Assembly: GCA_028564705.1 (NCBI GenBank)
Contig: JAPXFQ010001677.1
Span: forward strand, 62,001 to 126,000
Reading direction: 5' to 3'
DNA from: Apricaphanius iberus
Lineage: Eukaryota; Chordata; Actinopteri; Cyprinodontiformes; Aphaniidae
DNA length: 64,000 bases
Below, piece by piece: positions 45,310 to 57,236 of the stretch. The notes under the pieces were generated by a model. It saw nothing but the letters and a program-made list of their open reading frames with translations. It was not told where the DNA came from and made no database searches. The position numbers were made by a program, and so were the translations under genes. Numbering within the stretch: position 1 is the stretch's first letter; the number at the start of each line of letters is the position of its first letter.

Positions 45310-46545
45310 GAGGTCATGACTCAACTATTGGAAAGAAAGGCTGGGCCAAAAACGACCGCCATGCAAGAGAGCCGAAAACAGAACCGCTGCTGACAAAAAA
45401 TAACACAAAGGGCCATCTCACATTCAACAAAAGAAAAAACAGAAAGACGTCATATGACTGTGAGTGTATTAAAATGAATTTAACATCTAAGCCCCTTTCA
45501 GGCACGCCATGAAAAACAGTCATTTTGTGAACCTCGTCTGTTTGACCTAAGAGTCTGAAAGCAAACAGTTGGTCCCTGTACGGCTAACTGTGTGGCCACC
45601 CAGTAACCAGACCGGACGTGTCGCGGTAGGCTGTTTGCTTTTAGAAGGTCGTCTGAAAGCAGCCCAAAGGCAACGTTCCGGTGAAAAAAGTGGTGTATTT
45701 TAAAAAAGACAACTACGGTTAAAGACCTGATGGACTTATCTGTGAATATTCCAGAATGTCCATCTAAAACCAGCTGTAGTCATATCTACCCAGTCTGCTT
45801 TAGCTGACTTCAGCTATCTAAAACAACTCACTGCAATTCACGACAGATGGTCCAGGTCTGGTGCTGATTGATGAGCCAAAGAGCATTTTTGGTGCTTTTT
45901 TAAACCAGCTACAACACATCAGTCTGATCTATGAGGAAAATATTTGGATTCTGCACCAGAATTGATGAGTTCCTGTGCTTCCCAGGTCTGTTGGATCAAA
46001 TTATCTTGGTGCACTAATGAAGTCAGCATCTGATGCCCCGGGATGTGTTTAGTTTTTTAAACAGGTTTTTTGCTGCTATAGATAAAAACTTTATGGTACC
46101 TTAAAATCTGCTTTTAGGTTAAGCACAGTTGGATCATGCAGTAGGAGCAAGAGCTACTAGTAAATCCATCCTTGAATGGATAACTCAAGAATCACGATGA
46201 AGGGTTTTAAGTGGCCTATTCAGAGCATGGAAAGGCTGTTGCATGACCTTACACAGACATACTGTTGATGAATGAAAATAATTCTGCACAGAAAAGTAAT
46301 TCAACATTTCTCCACATGATGTAAATTATGCATTACGAGAAGTTGCAAACACTCAATAGCAGTTATTAGATTTAGGGGGCAAATACTTCTTTTGCATGGG
46401 GTCAGCATGACGATAATTTAAAACAGTTTTTTGTATTTGTTCAGGATATCCTTGTCTGTTACAATTAGCTTGATGATCTGAGAGATTTAAATGAGACAAC
46501 ATAGAGAAACCTATAAGGGGAGGGATACTTTTTCAAGTGTGTTCC
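45310..46545 (+). mobile_element. Tc1-like transposon relic in pieces
   Basis: 45360-45430 (CCGCTGCTGACAAAAAATAA, then AAGGGCCATCTCACATTC) corresponds to the middle of a Tc1-like transposase gene. 46200-46260 (AAGTGGCCTATTCAGAGCAT, GCTGTTGCATGACCTTA) corresponds to the SP..NPIE..W catalytic region. 46375-46540 (AGATTTAGGGGGCAAATACT, GATGATCTGAGAGATTTAAA, GGGATACTTTTTCAAGTGTG) is the right end. The spacing between pieces is larger than in an intact element, so insertions or rearrangements occurred. Confidence 0.6.
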
Positions 46546-47019
46546 TCCATGAAGAAATGATCACAAGCTAAATGCAAACGAAAGATTATTACTGCACACG
46601 AATGTGGAGATCAAACAATGTTAAGGCATTAAATATCGTTTTGGTTTCATTGGTCTATAAACGGGGCAGTTAACTCTATTATATAAAGTACTGAGTTCAT
46701 TTACTTATCTTTTTATTGGCCTTCCACCCATCAGTAAAGCAGAAAAACAGGAGAGAGGGGCATTTAGGGGTAGCTACTGCTATTTCTTAGCTAGCTTTTT
46801 CGATATGATTTAATTCATAGCTTCATTCATTTACTGTACACCTACTTTTAGTAGATTAAATCAAGAGCAGAAACTATCTAGTTAATCTCTGTTTAGTTTC
46901 ATTGGAATGTCAATGTTTAAATTTAATGTTAGTTACATTTTTAGCTTTCATCTTCAATTGTAAATTTTAATAGTAATGTCTGAAAAAAAGGGTGTGCCTA
47001 AAATGTAACAAATGAAAAA

Positions 47020-48720
47020 ATAAATGTAGCTTATTTATATAAATGAACTGAATAAGTAAAATAATAAATAAAAAAAGACATGACATTCAGTTCACCTGAA
47101 AATTTAAAAATAAAAAATCTGGCTCACTCTTCCAGATACCCTGAATAAATAACTAATTTAATGAAATTAATCAAAAGCAATTCTGTTTATTTAAATAATT
47201 AGGTTCAATTCATTTATACAAATAAAATGAATGCCCAACTAACTTAATGAATAAAAATAAACGAATGCAATTAAGTTTATTTAAACAAAAATTCTGTTTA
47301 TTCATATAAATAAATTTATAAATAAATGCAGTTCAGTTTATTTAAAAAATCTATTAGTAAATACATTCAGTTTATATATATATATGAATTGAAAAAATAA
47401 TAAATAAAATAAACAATTGCAATTCAGTTTACTTAAATAAATAAAAATTAAATATCAGTTAATTTACATATATGTATAAATATAAAATATATAACTACCT
47501 TAGTAAAAATAATCAAAAGCATCTTAGTTTATTTAAATAAATAAATGTGGTTATTTTGTACAAACAAACTGAATAAATCACTAACTTAAAGTAGAATATA
47601 GGGGTTTGCTTCAATCGAGACCTTATCTTTAGCAAATATTATGTTCATTTACTCACCGAGACAAGTTTTGAGCCACTTGGAGTCCTTAGTGAGAAGTTCA
47701 TATCCAGTCGCAATTAGCGTATATCTATATAATGGTAGTCAATCAGGCCAGGACATTTGCTGCGTGTAAGAAGGCATCTTATCTGCCCAACCAGGACTCA
47801 GCTGAGCTCCATCTCGGTTCTACTCTGAGGAGGGTTTTCACTCTGTGCTCTATGGCCGTCTGTTAGACAGAACTTGCTACTGTAGACATCAAAATAGTTT
47901 GTGTTTGCGTGTTTCCAAATTTCACTAACCCAGTAAATAATTGGACTTAGTTCAACTTTCCACAACCTATGCAGAATACTGCTGTAATGGAGGACGGATG
48001 CAACGTCATTGAAATCGCAGGTGTTATGGCAGGATTCCCTAGAGATGGAGATAAGGATAAGGATGTTTCAGTCTCCATTGGGGTTTTAACATATTTATTT
48101 AAAGCCCTTTTTGGCCAACGCTCTCTCCCTCCAACATTGTGTCTCTTTGTCTCCCTGTGTGTGTGTTTCCAGCCTTTATCAGAGCTATGGTAGACATAAC
48201 TTTAACAGAGGAGTCCTTCAGTTAAACCAATGTAGGTGAAAAATACACAACCCTTCAACTTAGCCTCCAGCATTATGCCTTATTCCCCGACTGCCTTTAC
48301 CATTATTTACTAATCACTAAATACAGCTAATCTTGAAATAATTTCCCTACTACACAGGTTAGTGTAAGTTGGAATCGGTTGCATTAAAAGCCCGTAAAAC
48401 ACTTAGAAGGCTAATACCTTAGCACCTCCGAGACGTTCCAAACCCACAGGGGAATATAGCTAACTATTCATAACAAAACATGGTATATATTATACCATTA
48501 TAACGATACGCTCTGATCACAACTGGATATAAACTTGTCCCGAAGGACTCCAAGTAGCGCCAAATTTGTCTGGGAGAGTAAATGAAGGAAATAAATGCTA
48601 CAAATAAAGTCCAGGTTGAAAAACACCTGAACTTCCCATTTAACATATTAAACGATTGCAATTCAATTCATTTAAATAAGTAAATAAATAAATACAAAAA
48701 AAAGTATTAATAGCCACATA
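47020..48720. mobile_element. Foldback-like element with ~90-bp inverted arms and TTTATTTAAATAAATA arrays
   Basis: 47645-47734 and the complement of 48497-48583 share TTCATTTACTC, GACAA, CCACTTGGAGTCCTT or close variants, AGTT.ATATCCAGT and ATAATGGTA in order. Outside the left arm (47020-47590) is an array of degenerate units around CAATTCAGTTTATTTAAATA; a short matching array lies right of the right arm (48655-48700). The interior (47740-48480) has no recognised coding. Confidence 0.5.
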
Positions 48721-48849
48721 ACTGATATATTAAAATGGATTTAGTCCAATTTGTAACAATAAGTCAAAGCTCACTATTTTTTGACACCAGGATGTTCGGA
48801 GGCGTCCATAACCTTAACAAGCATGGACTCACCGTCGTCGGGAGACAGA

Positions 48850-49380
48850 AGAATAGAAGAATGGAATAGAATAATCCTTTAATTGTCACACAAGGGAAAA
48901 TTTGGTCTTAACAGCAGCAAACAGTGAGTTTTCCAGAATCACCTCCCTGACTGTCAAATATCAGAGACTTCGATCATCTAGGAGTTGATTTGCACAAGTC
49001 CATTGAATCACGCATGACTAAACCCTGATTAGATCTGTCTTTGCTTAGAGGAGACTCAATTACTGAGTCACCAGCAGAGTTTTGGCTGCGATAACCAGCT
49101 GGACGTCATTAACAACCCTTCTTATTTGAAACAAATACAAAAGGGGAGAACAGAAACTGTTATCTTTCGATTTAACAGCACTATCTGTGCACAAGCGTCC
49201 TGATTTTACTTGGAGATCTCAGCAGCTCGAGGGGTCAGTAAGTCTGCTATGTGTTTAAGGGTGAAGTCGTTTAAAGATTTACAGGAGAGCTGCAGGATTT
49301 TACAATCAATACAAAATCTAATAGGGAGCTGGACGCAGGAGAGATGGTGAACGGATCATGTCAGTCAGTCTAAGTGAAGC
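48850..49380 (-). mobile_element. LINE tail-type repeat, antisense (copy of 4270 family)
   Basis: GGAATAGAATAATCCTTTAA followed by ACACAAGGGAAAATTTGGTC matches the repeat at 4270. 49230-49360 has LINE-antisense-like text (TTTACAATCAATACAAAATC, GGGAGCTGGACGCAGGAGAG) typical of old L2-group copies. Confidence 0.45.
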
Positions 49381-49384
49381 AGAG

Positions 49385-51365
49385 GCAGAACTTTTCATAT
49401 GTCAATAACTAAATGACACTTTGATATTATAGTATAGTAGGAAGATGCGAAGCAAGAGATGATGCTTAATACGGAGCAATGAAAATAAAGTTGGCATCAG
49501 AAATCTGCAGATTTTTATTGTTGAGACGAATCACAAGAGTAAAGAAAATCCTTCGAGGTCCTCTGGAGTTCATCAGAAGGACTTGACAAATTATTTTAGA
49601 TATTTATGAGCATATTACACAAGGAGCAGAGGAATCACCTCATTCTGCAGACTGCAGCAGCTTATTACCCTCCTTAACGGGTCCTTTATCTTTACATTGA
49701 AGTGCTCTGTGACCGAGTAGAAGCTGTGTGATAAAGTGTGATCAAGGTGCCTTCATTCAGTTTGGTTAGAGGTATTTAAACATCTGCATATTTAAAGAGG
49801 TCTGTAAAAAAATACAGAAAAGTGCAGAGAAACTGTCACATGAAATAACTTGAAGATAATTATTTCGACCTCAGCGGCCCAGTGAGGAATATTTCCAGGA
49901 CTAAATTATGGTGGAAATTGGGCTCTCTAATTGTGAAAGGGTAATAAGCTAAAACTGGGTCAAAGAGGCAGAATTTGAAAGCAAGACTCAGACTGGAACA
50001 AATATTCTCATTATTTGTCTTTTAAGTGACTGAAATTGTTCCTTATGCAGCTCCACACCAGACAAAGACAGAAAGGAGGGGCTGTTGTGTACTTTCATTT
50101 CTTGAGCGTGTAGCAGCACATATATTTGTACTTTCAGTGTAGCCCTTTCGGTTCAGTACACGTGTGTACCAGACAAATCCAGCCGTTTTCAATCTGACCA
50201 AATGCTGAATGTTTATGTGCAGAACTCAGAGCGCAATAATCATTTTTATTTAAAAAAAACATTTTTTTCACACACTAAACAGGGACACCAAAACAAAGCA
50301 GAAAGGATTCCCAGCTATCATAAAATTCTGCTATCTGAGAACATTAATGGTTTCTCATGCAGCTACAGTAGAAAAAGATAAATGGACGGAACCAGAACTT
50401 TGTCAGTGAATGCATCTTTCAGCAGCAATAAAGGTCCATAACACGCTCTGCGCTGAACTGACTGACTCACCTTAAACAATGTCAACCTGAATGGGAACAT
50501 CACTAATACTGGAAAAACCAACAACAACTGATGTCACCATGGTTACCAGTAGCATCCAATCTCGTAGTGGAAATATCAAAACAAGTCCAAAGTGTTTTAA
50601 GCATGTTAAATTGTCAAATATGACTAAGATATTTTTAAACATTTCTAAATGTTAACACTGACTGTTTTCAAGGGGTTCTATTGTGTTCTACTCTGGCTAT
50701 GTCTGTTTGTACCATTTTATTTAATAAAGAAATCTAATTAAATCCCCATTTCTATGCTTTCAACTTTTTAAAGTGAAAAAACCCCACATTTATTATTATA
50801 AGTTTAGGTAGTTGAAGGGAGGAATTTAGTAAAAACATAGGTTTTGTTGTTTAAAGCTGATCAAAGTCCACAAATTTAGTTCTCAGGGTAATGGGTGCAA
50901 AAAATAAATAAAGGCTAAAGTCCACAGAGATTCTATTTTAGAGTGTGGAAGTGGGATATAAAGCAGAAGACAAATGATAGGAATATCTAAGAGAGTCCCT
51001 GCTGTTTCCTCAATCTCAGACTCTCTTCCTGCTGCTCTATATTCAGTATCTTTGCTCTCCAACCGTCTAATAGCTCTTTCTTACCTGACTGCAGCCTCCT
51101 TGGCTCAAAGCCATGCAGCTTTGAATCTTCCAGACAGGAATAGAGAACAGAGCCGCAATATTTCAAGATGTGTGGGAGCGTAGAACGCCCACAGAGCCAA
51201 AGCTTCACAGCTTTCTCAATCGAATGAGATGGCGCAGGGGCTACTGGATGCATACTTTCTTTTCACTTTGTTTAACATGTTACCAGACAGATGCAAAAAC
51301 ACAAAAGAGAAACAGGGGAGGGGGAAGGAAATATGTATATATACAGTATAACTTTTTTCACTCCC
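49385..51365. other. tspan9 intron next to exon at 51368, nothing recognised
   Basis: No coding motif or named repeat was recognised. The open frame at 50974-51183 is not related to tspan9. Confidence 0.5.
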
Positions 51366-51367
51366 AC

Positions 51368-51451
51368 CTGCACTACCAAGATGACCATGCCGATGGTTCC
51401 CAGCAGATGCTTGTTTTCATCCAGCCATTCCTCTACTTTCTCAAAGCAGCC
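51368..51451 (-). CDS. tspan9: tspan9 exon: end of large loop and start of TM4
   Basis: The exon is 84 nt, 28 codons: GCFEKVEEWLDENKHLLGTI then GMVILVVQ. The Cys closes the last loop disulphide, and W.D.NKH.LGT.GM is almost the same as mammalian TSPAN9. The acceptor is TTATTGCAG, the donor GTGGGA. The exon is isolated by introns of 7.8 and 13.3 kb. Confidence 0.93.
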
Positions 51452-51454
51452 CTG

Positions 51455-52880
51455 CAATAAAAAAAGAAAAACAAAGAATAAAATGAGTGTTTTTCTGAGC
51501 AGGAGACGTGTCAGAACTGTAGCAGTTTTGGGCATCAGCTTCTCAGTCACCTGGAAAAAGTCAACCATCCAGATAAATAAAAAGGGCATTTCCTCCTCGT
51601 GGATAAATATCGGCTCAGGTGTCAAAAACAGGTGAATTCACACAGAAGGTCAAGTTTCTATATAGGGTTCCTGCTCTAAAGAGCAACCCCCCACCCCCCC
51701 CAGCAACATTTTCTGTTTGAAAAAAGCACAGAAACACTGCAATTTCTTTGTAGCTTGGCAATATTTATTGTCTTAAATCTAGCCAAATTATCACCTCCAT
51801 CTTGTTTTGAGCATTAAAAGCCGGCTTCCAGTTTCATGTTTTAGATGATTAGACTTGTTTCAGGTAAATGTTCCTTTTTTTTTCTTATTTAGTCTGTATA
51901 TCTAAAATTTAACTATTTTACATTCATTTTAAGCAAAACTTGTTTTCAGATGCCATTTAAAACAAAAATCTTTCTCAAAATAAGAAGCATTCACTTATTT
52001 TTTAGCTTTATTAGGTCTACAAATTATTCTTATTTCAAAGGATCTTAGTAAGAAAAAAATACTTACTGCATGGACAAATTATTTCACTTGTTTTCTTATA
52101 AATTTTCACTAAAGACAGGTTTATTTATATAGTATTAAGGAGGTGGGTTTTTGCAGTGAAGGACTTTGGAGGACCAGCGAAGCTTGGGGGGGAGAGGGAT
52201 GGGCGTGGTCTGCGAGAAAGATGGAGAGCAACGTGAGCTCCTTTGTTTCAGAGCAGCAACGGCTCCGGAGCTGCAAGTGGCCCTTTGGACCTTCTAAAAT
52301 AGCTCTTAAATTACTATGAAAATGGCTGCAGAACCAGCTAATATTTTTTAAATATCGAAATAACAAATGCTGATTTCAGCAGTTTTCCAGTTTTTCTCAT
52401 GGAATAACTGGACTAAATTTCTACATTAGAATGAAACTAAAAGGACCAGTATATTTTTTATATATTATAAATAGATTCTAATAGATAACACAGATTATTT
52501 CTATATATTTAGTTTAGGCTTCTGATCCGATCTTTTAACCTCAAATCCGATCCGATTTCTACTCCCAGTGCGATATTTTCCCTTTAGTAATGAAATACTA
52601 AAAGACTCCTAAAAGACACGTTAAGCAAATTTGCACGATTTCTTCATTATTAATATGAATTTTAATTTGATCACTGTTATCTTGTATTTCCAACAAATAC
52701 CATATAAATAGATTTTTTTTTTAAATTAAGTGACAATTTTTTTGCTTTAAACCATTTCGAATAATAAAAAAATGTCATCATTTATTTCATATATAAGAGT
52801 GGTCAGATTTCTATTTAAAACAAAAAGATTTGTGTCATCTGTAAAAATCATGTGAAGTGTTGACTTAGATACTGAAGCAA
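51455..52880. other. tspan9 intron, AT-rich, no recognised feature
   Basis: No element or exon was recognised. Confidence 0.5.
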
Positions 52881-52885
52881 AATCA

Positions 52886-53146
52886 GGTGACTGTGGCTCA
52901 GTGGTAGAGTAGTTGGCTTGCAATCGGAGGGTCGTAGGTTCGATTCCAGCTTCCTCCAGTCACATGTCGATGTGCCCCTGGGCAAGGCACTTAACCCCCA
53001 AATTCTACATTGTCCTACCGAGCCATGTTGGGTGTCGGTGTATGAATGCGAGTGTGATTGGGTGAATGAGGCTTCAATGTAAAGCGCTTTGAGTGGTCAG
53101 TAAGACTAGAAAAGCGCTATATAAGTCCAGTCCATTTACCATTTAT
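52886..53146 (+). repeat. tRNA-derived SINE, near full length
   Basis: The head is tRNA-like, with A box TGGCTCAGTGGTAGAGTAG and B box GGTTCGATTCC, followed by CCCCTGGGCAAGGCACTTAA and a tail ATGTAAAGCGCTTTGAGTGG, GCGCTATATAAGTCCAGTCC. The tail resembles a LINE 3' end, as expected for a SINE mobilised by a partner LINE. No clear target duplication was found. The tRNA part is not a functional tRNA gene because of its context and its sequence beyond the acceptor. Confidence 0.85.
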
Positions 53147-53219
53147 ATATGAAACAATGACGGTCTCAGTAATGAACCTTGTGGCACCTTGTATCATCTC
53201 TATAGTCTGTTAGATCGAC

Positions 53220-53610
53220 AAATATGATCGCATTTGTCAACCGCTGTATTTTATTTGGAAAAATTGCCTTTGTCACAATTGACAACAATCTTTTTAGGTG
53301 GAGGATTTCTCTGCGTCTCCTTCACCAGAGGAAAGAGAGGATAGGGAGGGAGGTTCTGCGGAGGCGGTGTGGGCGGAGACTCGGTGGCAGGATGGCTGAT
53401 ATCAGCCAGAACCACAGAGTAAGTAGCAACTCACATCAAATTCATGTGCAGTATAGAGTTTTAACCAAAAGAGGGCGTATAGTTTTACTAAGATGCCCTA
53501 AAATGCCAAAAATAATAACCAAAGGTAGTCAGCACGATTAGAAACTCATTGATACAGTTTTTTTAGAAAAAAAAAGTTGATTTGGGTGAATATTTGCTCT
53601 TTAAGCCGCT
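53220..53610 (+). other. GC-rich segment with ATG and splice-donor-like end
   Basis: 53300-53425 is unusually GC-rich and CpG-bearing for this intron. It contains GCAGGATGGCTGATATCAGC and ends at a GTAAGT-like site (53418). The encoded start MADISQNHR has no family match. It may be the 5' exon of a DNA-transposon gene, as seen at 62386 in the hAT element. Confidence 0.25.
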
Positions 53611-53614
53611 TGAT

Positions 53615-54520
53615 GCATTCTATAATGAATTTCCTCCTACTGTAGCCTTATTCAGATGTCCGTGGATTTAACTTTGGTTTCAGCCTTAAAGAGGTGCTCC
53701 TTCTTGAGTCCCGATTTTTAAACAGCTCATAGAACCAAATGAATTATCATGCAGCTGTTTCCTCTGGGCTGGATTAAACACAAGCTTTCAGGGATGAGCT
53801 TCCCCACTGGACCACCTCATTGTCAGCCTATTCTCATTTTGGCAATTAGATTACAGCCTTTAATGCTTTACTCTGGACCCGCGAACCAACCACGTGCCAG
53901 ACCAAATAGGAAATTAGACTCGTAATGGATTGAGATAGTTGGCGGCAACAACAAAAAAAGAGAGTTGGGAACGATCCAAATTCTGCGGTGAAAGTACAAT
54001 ACTAAAAGAGGTTTAAATGGAAACAAACTGTAAAGCAGTCAGTGAGCTGGTGGAGCACATATGCAATATTAGGATGGTGGATTTTATGTTGCATGCATAT
54101 CAGGTTGCATGACAATGATTTACAAATGCGATAAAGAGCTTAGTAAGCTTACTGAGCAACAACAAGACACCGTGAACATTTTCCAAATTTGTTTGGTTGT
54201 CGTTAATCTCAACACTACTTTTCACTTTCTGCCTAGATGTGGGTCTTTTTTATCTTTTTGTGCTTGTGGTTGTTTTGAATTGTGGGGGCGATGGGGTTAG
54301 AAGTCAGTATTATATGAATATAGCATTCATGTACAAATGCAAAAGGTCCTGTGCAAAACTAAACTTGTAGTTAGGCACTGGTTTGGTATAAAAAAAAAGT
54401 CATCTTCATGCTGTGCAGTGCCCCACCACCCCTTTCGAATCAGCATAAATGGTATGATCCACAGGTGATTCTGCTGCAGTTAATCAGTTGATGAGACAGG
54501 AGCTGGGGAGAGCCGTGGAA
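53615..54520. other. tspan9 intron, no recognised feature
   Basis: Nothing recognised. Confidence 0.5.
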
Positions 54521-54524
54521 GGAA

Positions 54525-55787
54525 CTAGGGCTGCATCTGAAACCACTGAATGTTAGCCTCTAAGCACTAACACTAGCAACTAATCCTTAACCTTTCATGG
54601 GGTCAACAGTGAGAACACTGTGGCTAGTAGTCTAGGGAGCCGTTCGCGAATGTGCCCATTTCCAACAGCCTTTCTACCCGACGTCATTACGCGACATAAA
54701 CGCACATGGATGACGCATATCAAAATAATCCTTCAGAAGAGTATTTTTTTTCCTTTCCTTTATTTGACAAATAAGCAGTACAAACAATTAAGGCATGAGT
54801 TACAAAATGTACAGCAGCTAGAAAAATAAAATAAAAAATAAAGTGAGGGACTTATTCGGGAATCCCATGAAGTTCAAATCAAATAAGGATTTTTTATAGC
54901 AGTTCAGTTCGTTCTTCCATCCGATGATGTGGGATTCGGTCTTAAAAAATTTGCATCTGTGAATGTAGTGTTTGCTGAGAATAATTAGATTGTTAATCAA
55001 AAGGTCCACGTTTTTTTCCTTTAGTTGTACACCAACTTTGAGAGACATCCAGTTCAAATGCTGTAAAGGAATTTGTTTGGTCCTTTCCAGCAGCGAAAGG
55101 ACAACCAAAAGTCAATAACAAAATCACATTAAAAAAAAACGTGTTCAACCGTTTCAATGTCTCTTTCACAAAATGTGCATGAATTATTGTCCCAATTAAA
55201 ACTTTTAAACAAAAAGTCTTTGGATGGGTAGATGTCATTTAGAATTTTAAATGCGACTTCTTTGGCTTTATGCGGAATAGGATAGGATAAGTATCGCTTT
55301 CTTAGTATTTTAGCCTCTATAACTGAATATTCGCTTAAAACATATTTTCTTTTTAGTTGACAAGGATAAAGAAGATTTGTTAAAAAAGTTCTTACAAATT
55401 TGTTAGAAAAGGATTTTCTACCCAAATTAATACCTTCCACACTAAGAGGTCTTATTGCCTTCGGAAGAGGTTGTTGTACTCACATGCGCGCGTCTTTTTC
55501 CTTTCGCCCATTTTCGTTATTTTACATGAGGTGGGCCGGGCGACTTGTATTGATGGCGTCTTGTGGCGCAAGGGATTGTGGGATGGCACATAGCTCCTAA
55601 TCGCCAGTTAGTTAGCATCAGAGGTCCCTAAGCTAAAGTGGCTATGATAGTTAGCATACAGGCTACTTTGCCTAGCTCCTTCCTAACTGGAAGCCCAATT
55701 CGGATGTATCTTATCATGGCGGACGCTGACGCACATCCGGTTTGGCGTAAGACGTCTTACCAATTTAGTGGTTTCGGATGCAGCCTA
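54525..55787. mobile_element. TIR DNA transposon (MITE-like), interrupted by a LINE
   Basis: The left end TAGGGCTGCATCTGAAACCA and the complement of the right end, TAGGCTGCATCCGAAACCAC, are near-identical TIRs. Without the LINE at 54742-55457 the element is about 550 bp, with no transposase. The interior has CpG-rich strings. An imperfect 8-bp flank pair (GGAAGGAA/GGAAGACA) may be a hAT-type target duplication. Confidence 0.65.
54742..55457 (-). mobile_element. 5'-truncated Tx1/L1-like LINE with 12-bp target duplication
   Basis: The flanks CCTTCAGAAGAG (54730-54741) and CCTTCGGAAGAG (55458-55469) differ by one base. The insert starts with a T-run on the plus strand, i.e. an A-tail in its own orientation. 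The minus-strand frame reads YPIPHKAKEVAFKILNDIYP then CTFCERDIETVEHVFF and, after frameshifts, NNLIILSKHYIHRCKF. These are the C-terminal zinc-knuckle region and tail of Tx1/L1-type ORF2. Only the last 0.7 kb was inserted. Confidence 0.85.
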
Positions 55788-55789
55788 GG

Positions 55790-57110
55790 AAGACAGGGGA
55801 AGACTCTTGTGTTTCCCTAAGAAAGGAAAATCAGGGGCTCAAAAATGAAAAGATAAAAGATTAAAGAGAGAAATAAGGACGAGCAGTTGTTCACTCAGTT
55901 TGTGAAAAGAAAGGTGAGCTGCAAATGCATCCTTGAGCATTGACATTGTTTTAACATAAACATCTACTCCAGGTAGATATTTATATTTTAATAATATAGC
56001 AATACATTTTAGTAGCCTAACACACACTACATATGTAGAAACAATGTTTCTGGGTAAATATCTCCCGAGAGTCAGAAGTTTACATGAAAACACCCTATAT
56101 TTCCCTGCATTGTCAAAGTCTGCAAAATCACAGATTAGGTCCTATTTTACCACATTATTAGCTCCAGCACAGTCATAGCTTACATGGTTACATTACTGGA
56201 TTATTCTCAGTTTAATGCACATTTTAATGATTGAAAATGATTTATTTTAAAACGTGGCCTAATTCAAAGACTGAATGTCTGGTTCAGTTAGTTAACCCAT
56301 GTGATTTTATAGTCTGCATTTAATTTAAATAAATATAATAATTAACTTGTACTTATGCTACACGTTAAAAAATGTGTTGTGACAATAAAGGATAGTTTAG
56401 CAACCATTTGAAGTCATTTATTTCAGTTTCAGACCCAGCAGCAGCAGGTCCTTCATCAGAGTCAGGTGAAAGTAGTGACAGTGGCTGCGTTTAAATGCAG
56501 CCAAGAACCTGTTTAAAACCAGGATATTAGTACTAACTCTTACTAACAAGCATAGGAAAACTAGTGTCCAAACGCTGGCCAGTGAAGATGGAGCAAAACC
56601 TGGTACCGGAAATATCACACTTAAAGATATGGAGGGCTCACTGGTATCACTATGGTATTTGGTAGGGGGGCCCAGCAAGATAATTTGTACCCAGTGCCCA
56701 AAGGTTGGTGCTATGCCTCTGCAGACGACAATATTCACGGGAAAGACCGTGGTCCAGAAGACAGTCCCTGACTGCGTTCACAAGCAGCCACAATAGTTTG
56801 ATGGAAAGTTTAGTGGAAAAAAAAATATGTAGCAAAAGTGCACTAGCAAGTGCTGTCTACCATGGTGAAGGAAAGGACATTTAAAGGTCAGTCAGAGCTT
56901 TCAGAACCGCTGCACCCAGACGGGCCTGAGTCACATTCCTTGTGTTAAACTGCTGCTAAACTGGAGATGTCAGAAACTCCTTACCAGGGATGAAAGACAG
57001 CTTATTGCTCCAAATTAGGCCCGAAGCTGGCAGCTGAACTCCAGTGTTTCCACAGTCAGTTATGAGTTGAGGAAACATGCCACCTCCTGCCTCTGGTTCA
57101 CTGGGTTTTA
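55790..57110. other. tspan9 intron, no recognised feature
   Basis: Open frames of 84-106 codons on the minus strand show no domain. Nothing else was recognised. Confidence 0.45.
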
Positions 57111-57119
57111 TTAGATGTA

Positions 57120-57232
57120 AAGTCATGTTAACCACCGATTCATGCCGAGCAATTTCCCCCCACTGAAGCAGGGAGTCTTTCTGATGTATGATCATTTCAA
57201 TAAGAGAAATATTCCCTGATTTCAAAACTTAG
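57120..57232 (+). repeat. Unclassified repeat family A, copy 3 (partial)
   Basis: CCCCACTGAAGC and the anchor TTCCCTGATTTCAAAA (57212-57227) align with the left half of copy 2. It stops where a hAT-like end begins. Confidence 0.5.
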
Positions 57233-57236
57233 TCAC

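Noticed and set aside
47020..48720. CRISPR-like or satellite array
   Set aside because: Units are degenerate, AT-rich and unevenly spaced, with inverted arms; the host is a vertebrate.
52886..52958. A tRNA gene with A and B boxes
   Set aside because: It continues into a body and LINE-like tail typical of a SINE, and a second degraded head exists at 34843; no separate tRNA gene is supported.
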